Source of the DNA: Nocardioides sp.
GTDB taxonomy: Bacteria; Actinomycetota; Actinomycetes; Propionibacteriales; Nocardioidaceae
Reading direction: 5' to 3'
DNA length: 64,000 nucleotides
Assembly: GCA_002729525.1 (NCBI GenBank)
Contig: PBYI01000015.1
Coordinates: 84,533-148,532 of the forward strand
Shown here: positions 14,797-23,944 of the stretch, one piece after another
Layout of the letters: each line of letters opens with the position of its first letter
How positions within the stretch are numbered: position 1 is the stretch's first letter
The notes under the pieces: generated by a model
Database searches by the model: none
Seen by the model: only the letters and a program-made list of their open reading frames with translations
What the model was told of the DNA's origin: nothing
Translations under genes and position numbers: made by a program

Positions 14797-17139
14797 GTGC
14801 TGTCGAACGTCACCGTCCTGGAGGTCGGCGAGCGGGTCGCCACGGCGTACGCCGGCCGCCTGCTGCGCGACCTCGGCGCGACCGTCGTGCTGCTCGAGCC
14901 CGCAGCCGGCGTACGGCTGCGCACCGAGGAGCCGGCGTACGCCGAGGCCCTGCACGCGGGGAAGCGCTCGGTCACGACCGCGCGCTCCGCGGGACTGGCC
15001 GGTCGCGTCGACGTGGTGGTGCACGACGACGCCCCCGCGTCCCTCGAGCTGGTGCGAGACCTGCGCACGGAGGACCCCACCGTCGTCACGGTGGCGGTCT
15101 CCGACCACGGGCTCGACGGCCCGCTCGCCGGCGTGCCCGCCAGCGAGCTGACGCTCGAGGCACGCGCCGGCATCTGCGTGGTGCACCCGACGGGTGACCG
15201 GCCGCCGGTGCCCACGGGCGTCGACCTCGGCGACCTCACGGCCGGCGCTGCCGCCGCGCAGGCCGTCGTGACCGGCCTGCTGTCGCGCGACGCGGGCGGC
15301 ACCCGCACCGCAGCCGACGTGTCGGTGCTGGAGTCCCTGGTCTCCCTGGTGCAGTACCCCTGGCTGTTCTCCGGCATCGAGGGCCACGGCGTCTATCCCA
15401 CGCCCCAGGCACCCGTGCCCGGCGTCGAGCCAGCCGCCGACGGCTGGGTCTGCGTCGTCGGCGTGACCGACCCGCAGTGGCAGGCGTTCAAGGCGCTGGC
15501 GCAGGTGTCCGAGCTGGACGACCCGCGGTTCGACCTGCTCAACGACCGGGTGATCCTCGCCGACGAGGTGACCCCGCTGATCCGTCGCTTCACCACGGCC
15601 CACACCGTCGACGACCTCGTCGAGCTCGGCGCGCAGCACCGGGTGCCGATCGTCCCGGTCGGTACGCCGTCGACGATCACGTCGCTACCTCCGTTCGCGG
15701 CACGTTCGTCGTTCGTCCCGCAGGCCTCCGGCGAGGGGCTGCGACCTCGACCCCCGTTCCGGGACGGCCGCGAGCCCGGCTCCGGGCCCCCCGTCGAGCC
15801 GCTGGCCGAGGTCGGCGCCGACGACGCGCTGCCAGGCTGGCTGCGCGACACCGACGCGTCCCGCCTCCCCGTCGGCCCGTCGGCCACGCCCGAGCAGCCG
15901 CTCGCCGGTCTGCGGGTCCTCGAGCTGGGCACCTTCCAGGCCGGCCCTCTGGTGACCTCCGCCCTCGCAGCGCTGGGTGCCGACGTGGTGAAGGTCGAGG
16001 CGGTACGGCGCCCCGACCTGATCCGGTTCGCCGGGGTCCCCGCGAGCGTCGACCGCTTCTGGGAGCGGTCGGCCGCCTTCACGGCCGTCAACCTGGGCAA
16101 GCGAGCCATCACCGCCGACCTCACGACGCCCGAGGGCCTCGACGTCGTACGCCGGCTGGCAGCCGGGTGCGACGTCGTGCTGGAGAACTTCCTGCCGCGC
16201 GTCACCGAGGAGCGCGGGCTGGACCTCGCCGGCCTCCAGGAGCTCAACCCCGACGTGCTGCTGGTCCGGATGCCGGCCTGGGGCCTGGACGGTCCCTGGC
16301 GCGACCGCCCCGGATTCACCTACACCGTCAACGCGGCCGCGGGCGTCGCCGAGCTCACCGGCTACCCGGACGGCGAGCCCCTGCTCACGGGCACGGTGGT
16401 CGACCCGTTCGCAGCGACGCTGGCGACCGGGGTGGTGCTCGCGGCCCTGCGGCGCCGGGTGCGCACCGGGCGCGGCGGACTCGTCGAGATCCCCCTGTGC
16501 GACGCGGCGGTGCAGCTGGCCGCCCGCTCCGTGGTGGCGTGGTCGGCGACCGGCGAGATCGCCTCCCGGCAGGGCGCCCACCATCGAGGCACCGGGCCGG
16601 CCGTCGTGGTCACCTGCGCCGACGGCGTGCGGGTCGCGGTGGACGCCGAGGACCCGCGGGGCTGGGAAGGCTTCGCCGCCGTACCCCTGGTCAAGGAGTG
16701 GGCGGGCGACGCCGGTCTCGGCGACGCCGCGACCCGAGCGACCCGGGTCGACGCGCTGGACGCCGCGCTGTCGGCGTCGTGCGCCACGGTCGGGTCGGAC
16801 GAGGTCGTCCGAGCGTTCGCCGAGGCCGGGGTGCCCGCGGCACCCTTGACCGTCGGGCCGGAGCTGGTGGACGAGCCGCAGCTCGCCGCCCGCCAGCGAT
16901 GGGTGCTGCTCGACCACCCGGTGATCGGCGAGCAGCTGTACCTGCTCGGGCCGGCGCGCTGGACGGCCGGCCCGGCGCCGGTGCCGAGGAGCGCGACCCC
17001 GCTGTTCGGAGAGCACACCCGCGAGGTCCTCGCCGAGGTCGGCCTCGACACGGAGGCGGTCGAGGCACTCGCCGCCGCGGGCCAGCTCGCGTCCTCCCCC
17101 TTCGACCTCCCGTACGCCGGGCGACCGGCCGCTCCGTGA
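14797..17139 (+). CDS. CaiB/BaiF family III CoA-transferase, two fused domains
   Basis: At 780 residues this is twice the usual length, because two CaiB/BaiF domains are fused. Domain 1 (about 1-310) opens TVLEVGERVATAYAGRLLRDLGA and has the aspartate in GVDLGDLTAG. Domain 2 (about 365-770) opens RVLELGTFQAGPLVTSALAALGA and has the aspartate in GTVVDPFAAT. Both aspartates sit where the family forms its acyl-aspartate intermediate. Family III enzymes move CoA between acids as interlocked dimers, so the fusion may be an internal dimer. The GTG at 14797 is three bases after the hydratase stop, and its own stop overlaps the MFS start (GTGA). Confidence 0.9.
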   Translation: MLSNVTVLEVGERVATAYAGRLLRDLGATVVLLEPAAGVRLRTEEPAYAEALHAGKRSVTTARSAGLAGRVDVVVHDDAPASLELVRDLRTEDPTVVTVAVSDHGLDGPLAGVPASELTLEARAGICVVHPTGDRPPVPTGVDLGDLTAGAAAAQAVVTGLLSRDAGGTRTAADVSVLESLVSLVQYPWLFSGIEGHGVYPTPQAPVPGVEPAADGWVCVVGVTDPQWQAFKALAQVSELDDPRFDLLNDRVILADEVTPLIRRFTTAHTVDDLVELGAQHRVPIVPVGTPSTITSLPPFAARSSFVPQASGEGLRPRPPFRDGREPGSGPPVEPLAEVGADDALPGWLRDTDASRLPVGPSATPEQPLAGLRVLELGTFQAGPLVTSALAALGADVVKVEAVRRPDLIRFAGVPASVDRFWERSAAFTAVNLGKRAITADLTTPEGLDVVRRLAAGCDVVLENFLPRVTEERGLDLAGLQELNPDVLLVRMPAWGLDGPWRDRPGFTYTVNAAAGVAELTGYPDGEPLLTGTVVDPFAATLATGVVLAALRRRVRTGRGGLVEIPLCDAAVQLAARSVVAWSATGEIASRQGAHHRGTGPAVVVTCADGVRVAVDAEDPRGWEGFAAVPLVKEWAGDAGLGDAATRATRVDALDAALSASCATVGSDEVVRAFAEAGVPAAPLTVGPELVDEPQLAARQRWVLLDHPVIGEQLYLLGPARWTAGPAPVPRSATPLFGEHTREVLAEVGLDTEAVEALAAAGQLASSPFDLPYAGRPAAP

Positions 17140-18335
17140 CCACACCGACGTCGACGGTCACCACGGACCGGTTGTGGCGCGCGCCGTACGTCGTCACGGT
17201 CGTGGCGACGAGCCTGGTCTTCGTCGCGGTCGGCGTGACCATCCCGCTGCTGCCGTTCGTCGTGCTGGACCGGCTCGGCGGCACCGAGCTGGCCGTCGGG
17301 CTGGTCTTCGGCGCCTCGGCACTGTCGGCGGTGCTGTGCCGACCCGCGCTCGGCTGGCTCGGCGACGTCCGCGGGCGTCGCCTCCTGCTGGTGGTCGGCA
17401 CCGTGGTGACGGCAGCGGGGCTCTGGGGACACCTCGTCGCCGCGAACGTGTCGGCCCTGGTGCTCGCCCGGCTCGTGCTCGGTCTGGGCCAGGCGGCCGT
17501 GATGGTCGCTGCCGCCACCCTGGCTCTCGACCTGGCGCCGGCCGGCCGGCGTGGGGAGGCCTCGAGCTATCTCTTCCTGGCCGTCAACGGCGGCATCGGG
17601 ACCGGCCCGGCCGTGGGGCAGCAGCTCGCGTCCCACGGCGAGGCCACCGCGTGGTTCGGGGCTGCCTCGCTGTGCCTGGTCGCGGGGGTCCTCGCCCTCT
17701 TCCTGCCGCGGCCGCCCCGCGCCGACACGGGCGGAGAAGCCCTGGTGCCGGTGCGGCCGTCGTACGGCGCAGCCCTGCGGACGGGCACGCTGGCCGGCCT
17801 CGGGACCCTGGGCTTCGCCGGCTTCCTGGCGTTCGTGCCGTTGTACGCCGACGACCTCGACCTCACCGCGACGTGGGCGGTGTTCCTGCTCGCCTCGGGC
17901 ACGGTCGTCACCGTGCGGATCGTCGGTGCCCGCGTGCCGGACCGGCTCGGCGCCCGCACGGTGGCACGCACGTCGTTCGGGGCGATCGCGACCGGGTTCG
18001 GCGTCATGGCGCTGTGGGGCACCGTGCCCGGCCTGCTGGTCGGCACCGTGGTGATGGCGGGCGGCATGGGGCTCCTGGTGCCGTCGCTGGTGCTGCACGC
18101 GACGTCCGGGGTCAGCGCCGGCGAGGAAACCCGGCGGATGAGCACGTTCACGCTCTTCCTCGACCTCGCCGCGGCCCTCGGTCCGAGCCTGCTCGGACTG
18201 GTGGCGGTGCGGGCGTCGTACGGCCAGGCGTTCCTGGGGTGCGCCGCCGCGGCGCTGCTGGGTCTGGTGCTGCTGCTGCGCTGGGTGCCGGCGCGAAGCT
18301 CGACGGCACCCGGACCGGCGGCGGAGCCCGCCTGA
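17136..18335 (+). CDS. MFS transporter, 12 TM
   Basis: A 399-residue major facilitator protein with about twelve hydrophobic segments. It has the loop 2-3 motif RPALGWLGDVRGRRLLL and a duplicated six-helix layout around a short central loop (PRPPRADTGGEA). The GTG start overlaps the CoA-transferase stop, so it belongs to the catabolic operon and probably moves the substrate, or exports an intermediate, across the membrane. Its stop is five bases from the terminal codons of the interrupted MaoC frame on the opposite strand. Confidence 0.88.
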   Translation: MTTPTSTVTTDRLWRAPYVVTVVATSLVFVAVGVTIPLLPFVVLDRLGGTELAVGLVFGASALSAVLCRPALGWLGDVRGRRLLLVVGTVVTAAGLWGHLVAANVSALVLARLVLGLGQAAVMVAAATLALDLAPAGRRGEASSYLFLAVNGGIGTGPAVGQQLASHGEATAWFGAASLCLVAGVLALFLPRPPRADTGGEALVPVRPSYGAALRTGTLAGLGTLGFAGFLAFVPLYADDLDLTATWAVFLLASGTVVTVRIVGARVPDRLGARTVARTSFGAIATGFGVMALWGTVPGLLVGTVVMAGGMGLLVPSLVLHATSGVSAGEETRRMSTFTLFLDLAAALGPSLLGLVAVRASYGQAFLGCAAAALLGLVLLLRWVPARSSTAPGPAAEPA

Positions 18336-18462
18336 CCGCTCAGGCTCCCGACGCGTCCGCCGCGGCCAGGTCGACGACGCCGCGACCGGTCAGCACGACC
18401 GTGCCCTCGGCGTTGCGCGTGGTGATCGCGAGCTCGACGAGGGCTCCGTCGACGCCGACGAC

Positions 18463-19251
18463 CTAGGCCCGCGCCGTCAGCGTGTCGCCCGGCCAGACCT
18501 GCGCCACGAAGCGGCCACCGAGGTGGCGCACCGCGTCGTTGCCCCACCGGTCGGTGAGCACCCGTGCGGTCATGCCCATCGTGAGCATCCCGTGCGCGAA
18601 GACGTCCGGGAAGCCCGCGACGGCGGTGGCGTACGCCGGGTCGGTGTGCAGCGGGTTGAAGTCGCCCGACGCTCCGGCGTACTGGACGATCCGGGTGCGG
18701 GTGAGGTCGTCCACCAGCACCGTCTCGAGCACGTCGCCGACGGCGGGCACGGGGACGGCGCTCATGGCGGGCGCCCCGGGGACCTGAGCGGTCCGGACGC
18801 CGACGAGCGTGCTGCGCACCACCACCTCGCCGTCGTCGTCGCGGAGCTCGGTGACCTCCTCGAAGAACGACAGCGTGCCGCCGCGGCGGCCCTCCTTCTC
18901 CCACGTCCTCCCGGGGCGCACGGTCGGGTGGAGCGTCTCGCCCACGCGTACCGACCGCACGAGGTCGAAGTGCTGCTCGGCGTAGAGCACGCCCGCGGTC
19001 GGGTCCTCCTCGCCGTCGAGCAGGCCGGTGGGCGACGACGCGGGCTCCACCCAGCGTTCGCCCTCGCGCGGCCGCAGCGGGTTGTCGGGGTCGACGTGCG
19101 CGGTGGCGATGGTGAAGGTCGGTGGGACGGCCGCGCCCGGGCGGACGCACGACTCCTCCGAGCGGGTGTCGCCGAGGGCGCGGGCGAAGGTGCGCACGTG
19201 CAGCGACTCGACCGGGAAGTCCGGGAGTGCGTGCGCCGACGGGGTGGTCAT
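18463..19251 (-). CDS. Double hot-dog MaoC-type hydratase, cut short by an in-frame amber codon
   Basis: A 262-residue product. An N-terminal MaoC_dehydrat_N-like half (to about 150) is followed by a hydratase-2 half with YAGASGDFNPLHTDPAYA and VFAHGMLTMGM. The frame ends at TAG (18463-18465) in the middle of the last hot-dog strands. Beyond that TAG the same frame stays open for 40 more codons to a TGA at 18340. Those codons read like the expected end of the fold (VVGVDGALVELAITTRN, then GTVVLTGRGVVDL). The gene is thus either recently truncated, affected by a base error, or read through. It faces the divergent CoA-transferase at 19351 across a gap with a perfect IclR operator. Confidence 0.82.
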   Translation of the reverse strand: MTTPSAHALPDFPVESLHVRTFARALGDTRSEESCVRPGAAVPPTFTIATAHVDPDNPLRPREGERWVEPASSPTGLLDGEEDPTAGVLYAEQHFDLVRSVRVGETLHPTVRPGRTWEKEGRRGGTLSFFEEVTELRDDDGEVVVRSTLVGVRTAQVPGAPAMSAVPVPAVGDVLETVLVDDLTRTRIVQYAGASGDFNPLHTDPAYATAVAGFPDVFAHGMLTMGMTARVLTDRWGNDAVRHLGGRFVAQVWPGDTLTARA

Positions 19252-19291
19252 GAGCCCACGCTAGGAGCGCCCGCCTCGCTCGGACCGGTCG

Positions 19292-19308
19292 GTTCCGGGC
19301 CCCGGAAC
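19292..19308. promoter_or_regulatory. Putative IclR operator, copy 6 (divergent promoter)
   Basis: Perfect dyad GTTCCG-GGCCC-CGGAAC in the 99-bp gap between the leftward MaoC gene (start 19251) and the rightward CoA-transferase (start 19351). Confidence 0.72.
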
Positions 19309-19350
19309 GCCGCCGCGCGGGCACCGTGCGGCGGTCCTAGTTTCGGCCGG

Positions 19351-20577
19351 GTGACACCAACTGACGCCTCCGGTCCGCTGTCGGGCACCCGCGTGGTCGA
19401 GCTGGGGATCTGGGTCGCAGCGCCGTCGGGCACCGCGATGCTGGCCGACTGGGGCGCCGACGTCGTCAAGGTCGAGGCCCCCGCCGGTGATCCGCTCCGG
19501 CAGATCCGGCACGCGGTGCACCTCGACGACGACCAGCCGTGCCCGTACTTCGACCCGGAGAACCGCGGCAAGCGCAGCGTCGTGCTCGACCTGAGGTCGG
19601 TCGGGGGTCGCGAGGTCCTCGCGGCGCTGCTGGAGGACGCCGACGTGCTCGTCACCAACCTGCGCCCGGCCGCCTTGGCCCGGCTCGGGCTGGATCACGA
19701 GACGGTCCTGGAGCGCTACCCGTCGCTGGTCTACGCGCTGGTCACCGGCTACGGCACCGAGGGACCGGACGCCGCCGCCGGCGCGTACGACATGGGCGCC
19801 TACTGGGCGCGCGGTGGTGTCGCCCACCTGCTCACCACCCCGGGCGGTCCGGTGCCGACCCAGCGCAGCGGGATGGGCGACCACCTCACCGGGCTCGGCG
19901 TCGCCGGCATGGTCTCGGCGGCACTCCTTGAGCGCGCGCGGACCGGGCGCGGGCAGCTGGTGACGACCTCGCTGCTGAGGATGGCCGCCTGGCAGGTCTC
20001 GACCGACTACAACGTGCGGCTGATGGTCGACCGCGAGCCTCCTCGCACGGACCGTCGCGACGAGGACAGCCCGGTGTGGAACAGCTACACCGCCGGGGAC
20101 GGCAAGGGCTTCTGGCTGATCGGCGTCGAGGCAGACCGGCACTGGCCGACACTGGTGCGGATCGTCGGCCGGCAGGACTGGGCCGAGGACCCGACACTCG
20201 CCACGCGAGCCGGGCGATCGGCACGTCGAGGCGAGCTGATCGCCGAGCTCGACCGCATCTTCGCCACCAGACCTCGCCGCGACTGGGCCGCTCTCTTCGA
20301 CGCGGAGCCCGACTTCTTCTGGGCCCCGGTCAACGACGTCGACGACGTGCTCGCCGACCCGCAGACGCACGCTGCCGGCGTCGTCACCCACGTCGGCCGG
20401 CCGGGGGGGGCGGTGCCGATGGGCGACGGCCCCATCGACTTCCACGGCGTCCCGGCGCCGACCCGCCGCCCCGCACCCCGCCTGGGCGAGCACACCGACG
20501 AGGGGCTCGCCGACCTGACGAGGCGGGGACGCCTACGACCCAGCACCACCACCGCACCGATCGGAGCCACTCCATGA
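19351..20577 (+). CDS. CaiB/BaiF family III CoA-transferase
   Basis: A 408-residue single-domain CoA-transferase from GTG 19351. It opens TRVVELGIWVAAPSGTAMLADWGADVVKVE, has the fold segment ENRGKRSVVLDLR, and the probable catalytic aspartate in GMGDHLTGLGVAG. It would load CoA onto a carboxylic acid from a donor acyl-CoA, an alternative to the ligase at 4709. An eight-G run within the frame (20403-20410) is intact here. The stop overlaps the start of the phosphotransferase (ATGA), continuing a long rightward operon that leads to the pyruvate-forming enzymes. Confidence 0.9.
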   Translation: MTPTDASGPLSGTRVVELGIWVAAPSGTAMLADWGADVVKVEAPAGDPLRQIRHAVHLDDDQPCPYFDPENRGKRSVVLDLRSVGGREVLAALLEDADVLVTNLRPAALARLGLDHETVLERYPSLVYALVTGYGTEGPDAAAGAYDMGAYWARGGVAHLLTTPGGPVPTQRSGMGDHLTGLGVAGMVSAALLERARTGRGQLVTTSLLRMAAWQVSTDYNVRLMVDREPPRTDRRDEDSPVWNSYTAGDGKGFWLIGVEADRHWPTLVRIVGRQDWAEDPTLATRAGRSARRGELIAELDRIFATRPRRDWAALFDAEPDFFWAPVNDVDDVLADPQTHAAGVVTHVGRPGGAVPMGDGPIDFHGVPAPTRRPAPRLGEHTDEGLADLTRRGRLRPSTTTAPIGATP

Positions 20578-21652
20578 CCGCCTCGCCCGACACCCTGGTC
20601 ACCGGCGGCCGCCTGCCGCTGTCGCTCGACGAGGTCGACGCCCGGTGGCTGACCGGCGCGCTCGGTCACCGCTACCCCGGCGCCGTCGTGGCCTCGGCGG
20701 ACCGGGAGAGCGAGCGCGCGGGCACGTCGACGTCGGCCCGCTTCGTGCTCTCCTGGGCCGAGACCGGCGGGCACGACGTGCCGGCGAGCGTCTACGTCAA
20801 GGGCGGCTTCGACCCGGTCATGCGCCGCCGGGTCTGGAGCGCGCTCATCATGGAGGCCCGCTTCTACGCCGAGCTCGCCGACGACGTACCGCTGCCGATC
20901 CCCCGGGCCCTGTTCACCGGGGTCGACGAGGAGGCGCAGCAGGGCGTCGTCGTCCTCGAGGACATGGCCGCCCGGGGCGTGGACTTCGGACACATCACCC
21001 GACCACGCGGCGTCGACTCGGTCGCCCGGCTCCTGGAGTCGCTCGGCCGTCTGCACGCCCGGTTCTGGGAGGACCCCCGCCTCGAGACGTACGCCGACTG
21101 GGGCAGCCCCAGCGCTCCTTCCTCGACTACCTCCTGCGCGAGAAGCACTGGGACGCCGTCCACGAGCGCTCGTACGCCGACCGCCTGCACGCCCTGCTGC
21201 CCGACCGGGCGACCGCGGTCCGGGGCCTGCACCGCTGCTGGGAGCTCGACGACGCGCTCCCCCGTACCCTGCTCCACGGCGACCCGCACTCGGGCAACCA
21301 GTTCCACGAGGCCGACGGGACACCCGGCTTCATGGACTGGCAGTGCACGTTCCCGGGAGCGCCCGGGCACGACCACGCCGAGATGCTCATCACCTCGCTC
21401 ACGACCGAGGAGCGTCGCACGCACGAGCAGGAGCTGCTGCGCGCCTACCGCGACGTGCTGGTCGCCGAGGGCGTGGACGCTCCGTCGTACGACGCGCTCT
21501 TCCTGAGCTACCGGCAGAACCAGATGCACAACATGGTCCAGGCCGTCTTCAACCCCTACGACATGCAGTCGCAGGAGGTCACCGACCTCTCCGCCGCGCG
21601 CAGCATCGCCGCCGCCGAGAACCTCGACGTGCTCGACGCGCTCGGGCTCTGA
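20574..21652 (+). pseudogene. Aminoglycoside/ecdysteroid-type phosphotransferase, single-base frameshift
   Basis: The ATG at 20574 overlaps the upstream CoA-transferase stop. The N-terminal half reads through VYVKGGFDP and VVVLEDMAARG to YADWG near residue 177. The rest of the kinase then continues in another frame as QPQRSFLDYLLREKHW. It has the Brenner motif LLHGDPHSGNQF (catalytic Asp, Asn) and MDWQ for the metal-binding aspartate, ending at 21652. The switch is explained by one missing G in the run at 21100-21103: with five G the reading would be D-W-G-Q-P-Q. The restored protein would be about 359 residues, a phosphotransferase of the APH/EcKinase fold found in many actinobacterial catabolic islands. 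It is either broken or a homopolymer sequencing error. Confidence 0.85.
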
Positions 21653-21660
21653 GACGCCCG

Positions 21661-23100
21661 ATGGTGCCGACGCCGGAGAACCGCGACGCCGACGTCGTCG
21701 TGGTCGGCGCCGGCCTCGCGGGCCACGCGGCCGCGCTCGCCGCGGCCGAGGCGGGCGCCGCGGTCGTCCTGCTCGAGAAGGGCGAGTCGTACGGCGGCAC
21801 GTCGGCCAAGGCCGGCGGCGGGCTGGTGTTCGCCGGCACCGACCTCCAGCAGGCGGCTGGGGTCGACGACGACGAGGACGCCCTCCGGGCGACGCTCCTG
21901 GCAGCGGGTGGCGGGCACGCCGACCCCGCGACCGTCGAGGCGTACGTCGACCACCAGCGGGCGACGTACGGGTGGATGGTCGGACACGGGGTGCGGTTCG
22001 ACTACGACCCCGACCTCCAGCCCGGCCAGCTCAACCGTCTCCACGGCACGCCACCCGGACATGCCGTCGACGTGCTGCACGCACGCGTCGCCGAGCATCC
22101 CGGCGTGCAGTACGTCGCGTCGGCCGCGGCCGACCGGCTGCTGCGCGGCGACGACCGGGTGACAGGGATCCTCCTCGACTCGGGTGCCGAGCTCCACGCG
22201 TCGCGCGGCGTGGTCCTGAGCAGCGGTGGCTTCACCCGCAGCGACGACCTGCTCGCGGTGTTCGCGCCCCAGTGGCTGCCGACGACACGGATGGGCGGCG
22301 ACCACAACACCGGGGACGGGCTGCGGATGGCGTGGGAGCTCGGCGCGGGGCTGGCCGACATGTCCAGGATCGAGGCGTCGTTCGGCGCGTCCGTGCCGGC
22401 GTTCCCGCTCCTCGTCGACCCAGAGGGTGGGGAGCCGACCCTGCTGTTCGCCACCACGCAGGGGGCCGTCGTGGTGAACCGGCACGGCGAGCGGTTCGTC
22501 GACGAGTCGCTGTCGTACAAGAAGATCAGCAGCGCGTGCGTGCTCCAACCCGACGGGTTGGCGTTCCAGGTGTTCGACGAGCGGGTCATGCGTCGGTCCC
22601 AGCCCACCCCCGGACCGGCAGACTTCCGTCGCGCCCTCGAGGAGGGGCGGGTGCTCACGGCACCGACACTCACCGGACTCGCGACCCAGCTCGGCCTGCC
22701 CGCGGATGCCCTCGAGCGCACGGTGCGGCGGTACAACGAGGGCGTCGATGCCGGCGTGGACGCCGAACACGGGCGGCCCGTCGTCGACCGGGGCGGGCCC
22801 GGCGCGGCGCGGGTGGAGGAGGCCCCGTTCTACGCCTACCCCTGCCGGTCCGGGCTCACCACGACGTACTGCGGCCTCACCGTCGACCGCCGGCTGCGGG
22901 TGCTCGACGTGTGGCGTCGGCCGATCGAGGGACTGTGGGCGGCGGGTGAGGTCGTCGGGGGCTTCCACGGCGCGTCGTACTACAGCGGGTCGGCGCTCGG
23001 GAAGGCTGCGGTGCTGGGCCGCGCCGCCGGCCTGGACGCCGCGGGCGTTCCGCCGGTGGGAACCTCCGCTGTCGGCACGGCACCGGCGGACGGACGCTGA
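21661..23100 (+). CDS. FAD-dependent oxidoreductase, fumarate reductase/3-ketosteroid dehydrogenase type
   Basis: A 479-residue flavoprotein. The dinucleotide motif VVVVGAGLAGHAAALAAAEAG is near residue 12, followed by LEKGESYGGTSAKAGGG. The mid region is LSSGGFTRSDDLL, and the C-terminal FAD contact is GLWAAGEVVGGFHGASYYSGSALG. This is the fold of fumarate reductase flavoproteins, KstD and related ring dehydrogenases. It would desaturate a ring ketone or reduce an enone next to a carbonyl. It sits eight bases after the phosphotransferase and four before an SDR, inside the rightward operon. The exact substrate is unknown; a steroid is only one possibility. Confidence 0.88.
   Translation: MVPTPENRDADVVVVGAGLAGHAAALAAAEAGAAVVLLEKGESYGGTSAKAGGGLVFAGTDLQQAAGVDDDEDALRATLLAAGGGHADPATVEAYVDHQRATYGWMVGHGVRFDYDPDLQPGQLNRLHGTPPGHAVDVLHARVAEHPGVQYVASAAADRLLRGDDRVTGILLDSGAELHASRGVVLSSGGFTRSDDLLAVFAPQWLPTTRMGGDHNTGDGLRMAWELGAGLADMSRIEASFGASVPAFPLLVDPEGGEPTLLFATTQGAVVVNRHGERFVDESLSYKKISSACVLQPDGLAFQVFDERVMRRSQPTPGPADFRRALEEGRVLTAPTLTGLATQLGLPADALERTVRRYNEGVDAGVDAEHGRPVVDRGGPGAARVEEAPFYAYPCRSGLTTTYCGLTVDRRLRVLDVWRRPIEGLWAAGEVVGGFHGASYYSGSALGKAAVLGRAAGLDAAGVPPVGTSAVGTAPADGR
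23047..23063. promoter_or_regulatory. Possible intragenic copy of the IclR palindrome
   Basis: GTTCCG-CCGGT-GGGAAC has one mismatch in the right arm. It lies in the last codons of the flavoprotein gene, 41 bp before the SDR start. It may be a chance match in coding sequence. Confidence 0.25.
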
Positions 23101-23104
23101 CCGC

Positions 23105-23920
23105 GTGCCCGATTCCTTCTGCGCGCCCTCCGACCCCTTCGAGCCGGGAGCGGTGGCGGTCGTCGCGGGAGGCGCCCGGGGAATCGGTCGCGCCTGCGCG
23201 CTGCGGCTGGCCGTGCGAGGGCTGCGGGTCGCCGTGCTCGACGTGGACCTCGACGGCGCGGCGCGGTACGGCGAGGACCTCACCGCTGCCTCGGTCGAGC
23301 AGGAGCTGCGCCAACTGTCCGGCGACGGCGCTGCCGAGCGGGTCGACCTCACCCACCCGATCGCGACGGCCGCCGCCGTCGACCGGGTGCTGGAGCGGTG
23401 GGGCCGGGTCGACCACCTGGTCGTGACCGCGGGCGGCGCCGTCACGCCGTACGCCGCGAGCCTGGCGTCCGCGACCACCGACGGCGACCTGCTCCACCTG
23501 GTCGACGCCAACCTCGGCACCGTCGTGAACTGCTGTCGCACCGTGCTCCCACACCTGTCGGCCGGCGGATCGATCGTGACGACGGGCAGCTCGGCGGGAC
23601 TCGAGACCAGCAGCGACGGGCACCTCGCCGGGTACGGCGCGACCAAGGCGGCGGTGCACCACTACACGCGCTACCTCGCCCGCGAGGTCGGCCCCCGCGG
23701 CGTGCGGGTCAACTGCGTCGCTCCCGGCGTGATCCGGACCGGCCGTGTCGTGGCCCAGTCGGCGACGACCGGGCTCGCGGACGCGGCGGACGGCGTGCCG
23801 CTCGGCCGGCTCGGCGAGCCCGACGACGTCGCCGCCGTCGTGGAGTTCCTGCTCGGCCGGCACGCGTCGTACGTCACCGGTCAGGTGCTCGGCGTCAACG
23901 GCGGCGCGGTCGCCTCCTGA
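23105..23920 (+). CDS. Short-chain dehydrogenase/reductase
   Basis: A 271-residue SDR from GTG 23105. The cofactor loop is VAGGARGIGRA near residue 18, followed by the acidic LDVDLDG, which favours NAD. Later segments are TAGGAV for the NAG region, TTGSSAG with the catalytic serine, YGATKAA as the active-site Tyr-Lys, and the usual VNCVAPGVIRTG. It probably oxidises a hydroxyl group on a ring or side chain made by the preceding enzymes. It is transcribed with the flavoprotein; an 83-bp gap with a likely new promoter follows. Confidence 0.88.
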   Translation: MPDSFCAPSDPFEPGAVAVVAGGARGIGRACALRLAVRGLRVAVLDVDLDGAARYGEDLTAASVEQELRQLSGDGAAERVDLTHPIATAAAVDRVLERWGRVDHLVVTAGGAVTPYAASLASATTDGDLLHLVDANLGTVVNCCRTVLPHLSAGGSIVTTGSSAGLETSSDGHLAGYGATKAAVHHYTRYLAREVGPRGVRVNCVAPGVIRTGRVVAQSATTGLADAADGVPLGRLGEPDDVAAVVEFLLGRHASYVTGQVLGVNGGAVAS

Positions 23921-23944
23921 CCGGGACGGCCGGTAGGCCGGTAC

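Noticed and set aside
20401..20412. Eight-G homopolymer in the CoA-transferase gene as a phase-variation tract
   Set aside because: The frame is intact and the run simply encodes Gly-Gly in GRPGGAV; there is no evidence of length variation.
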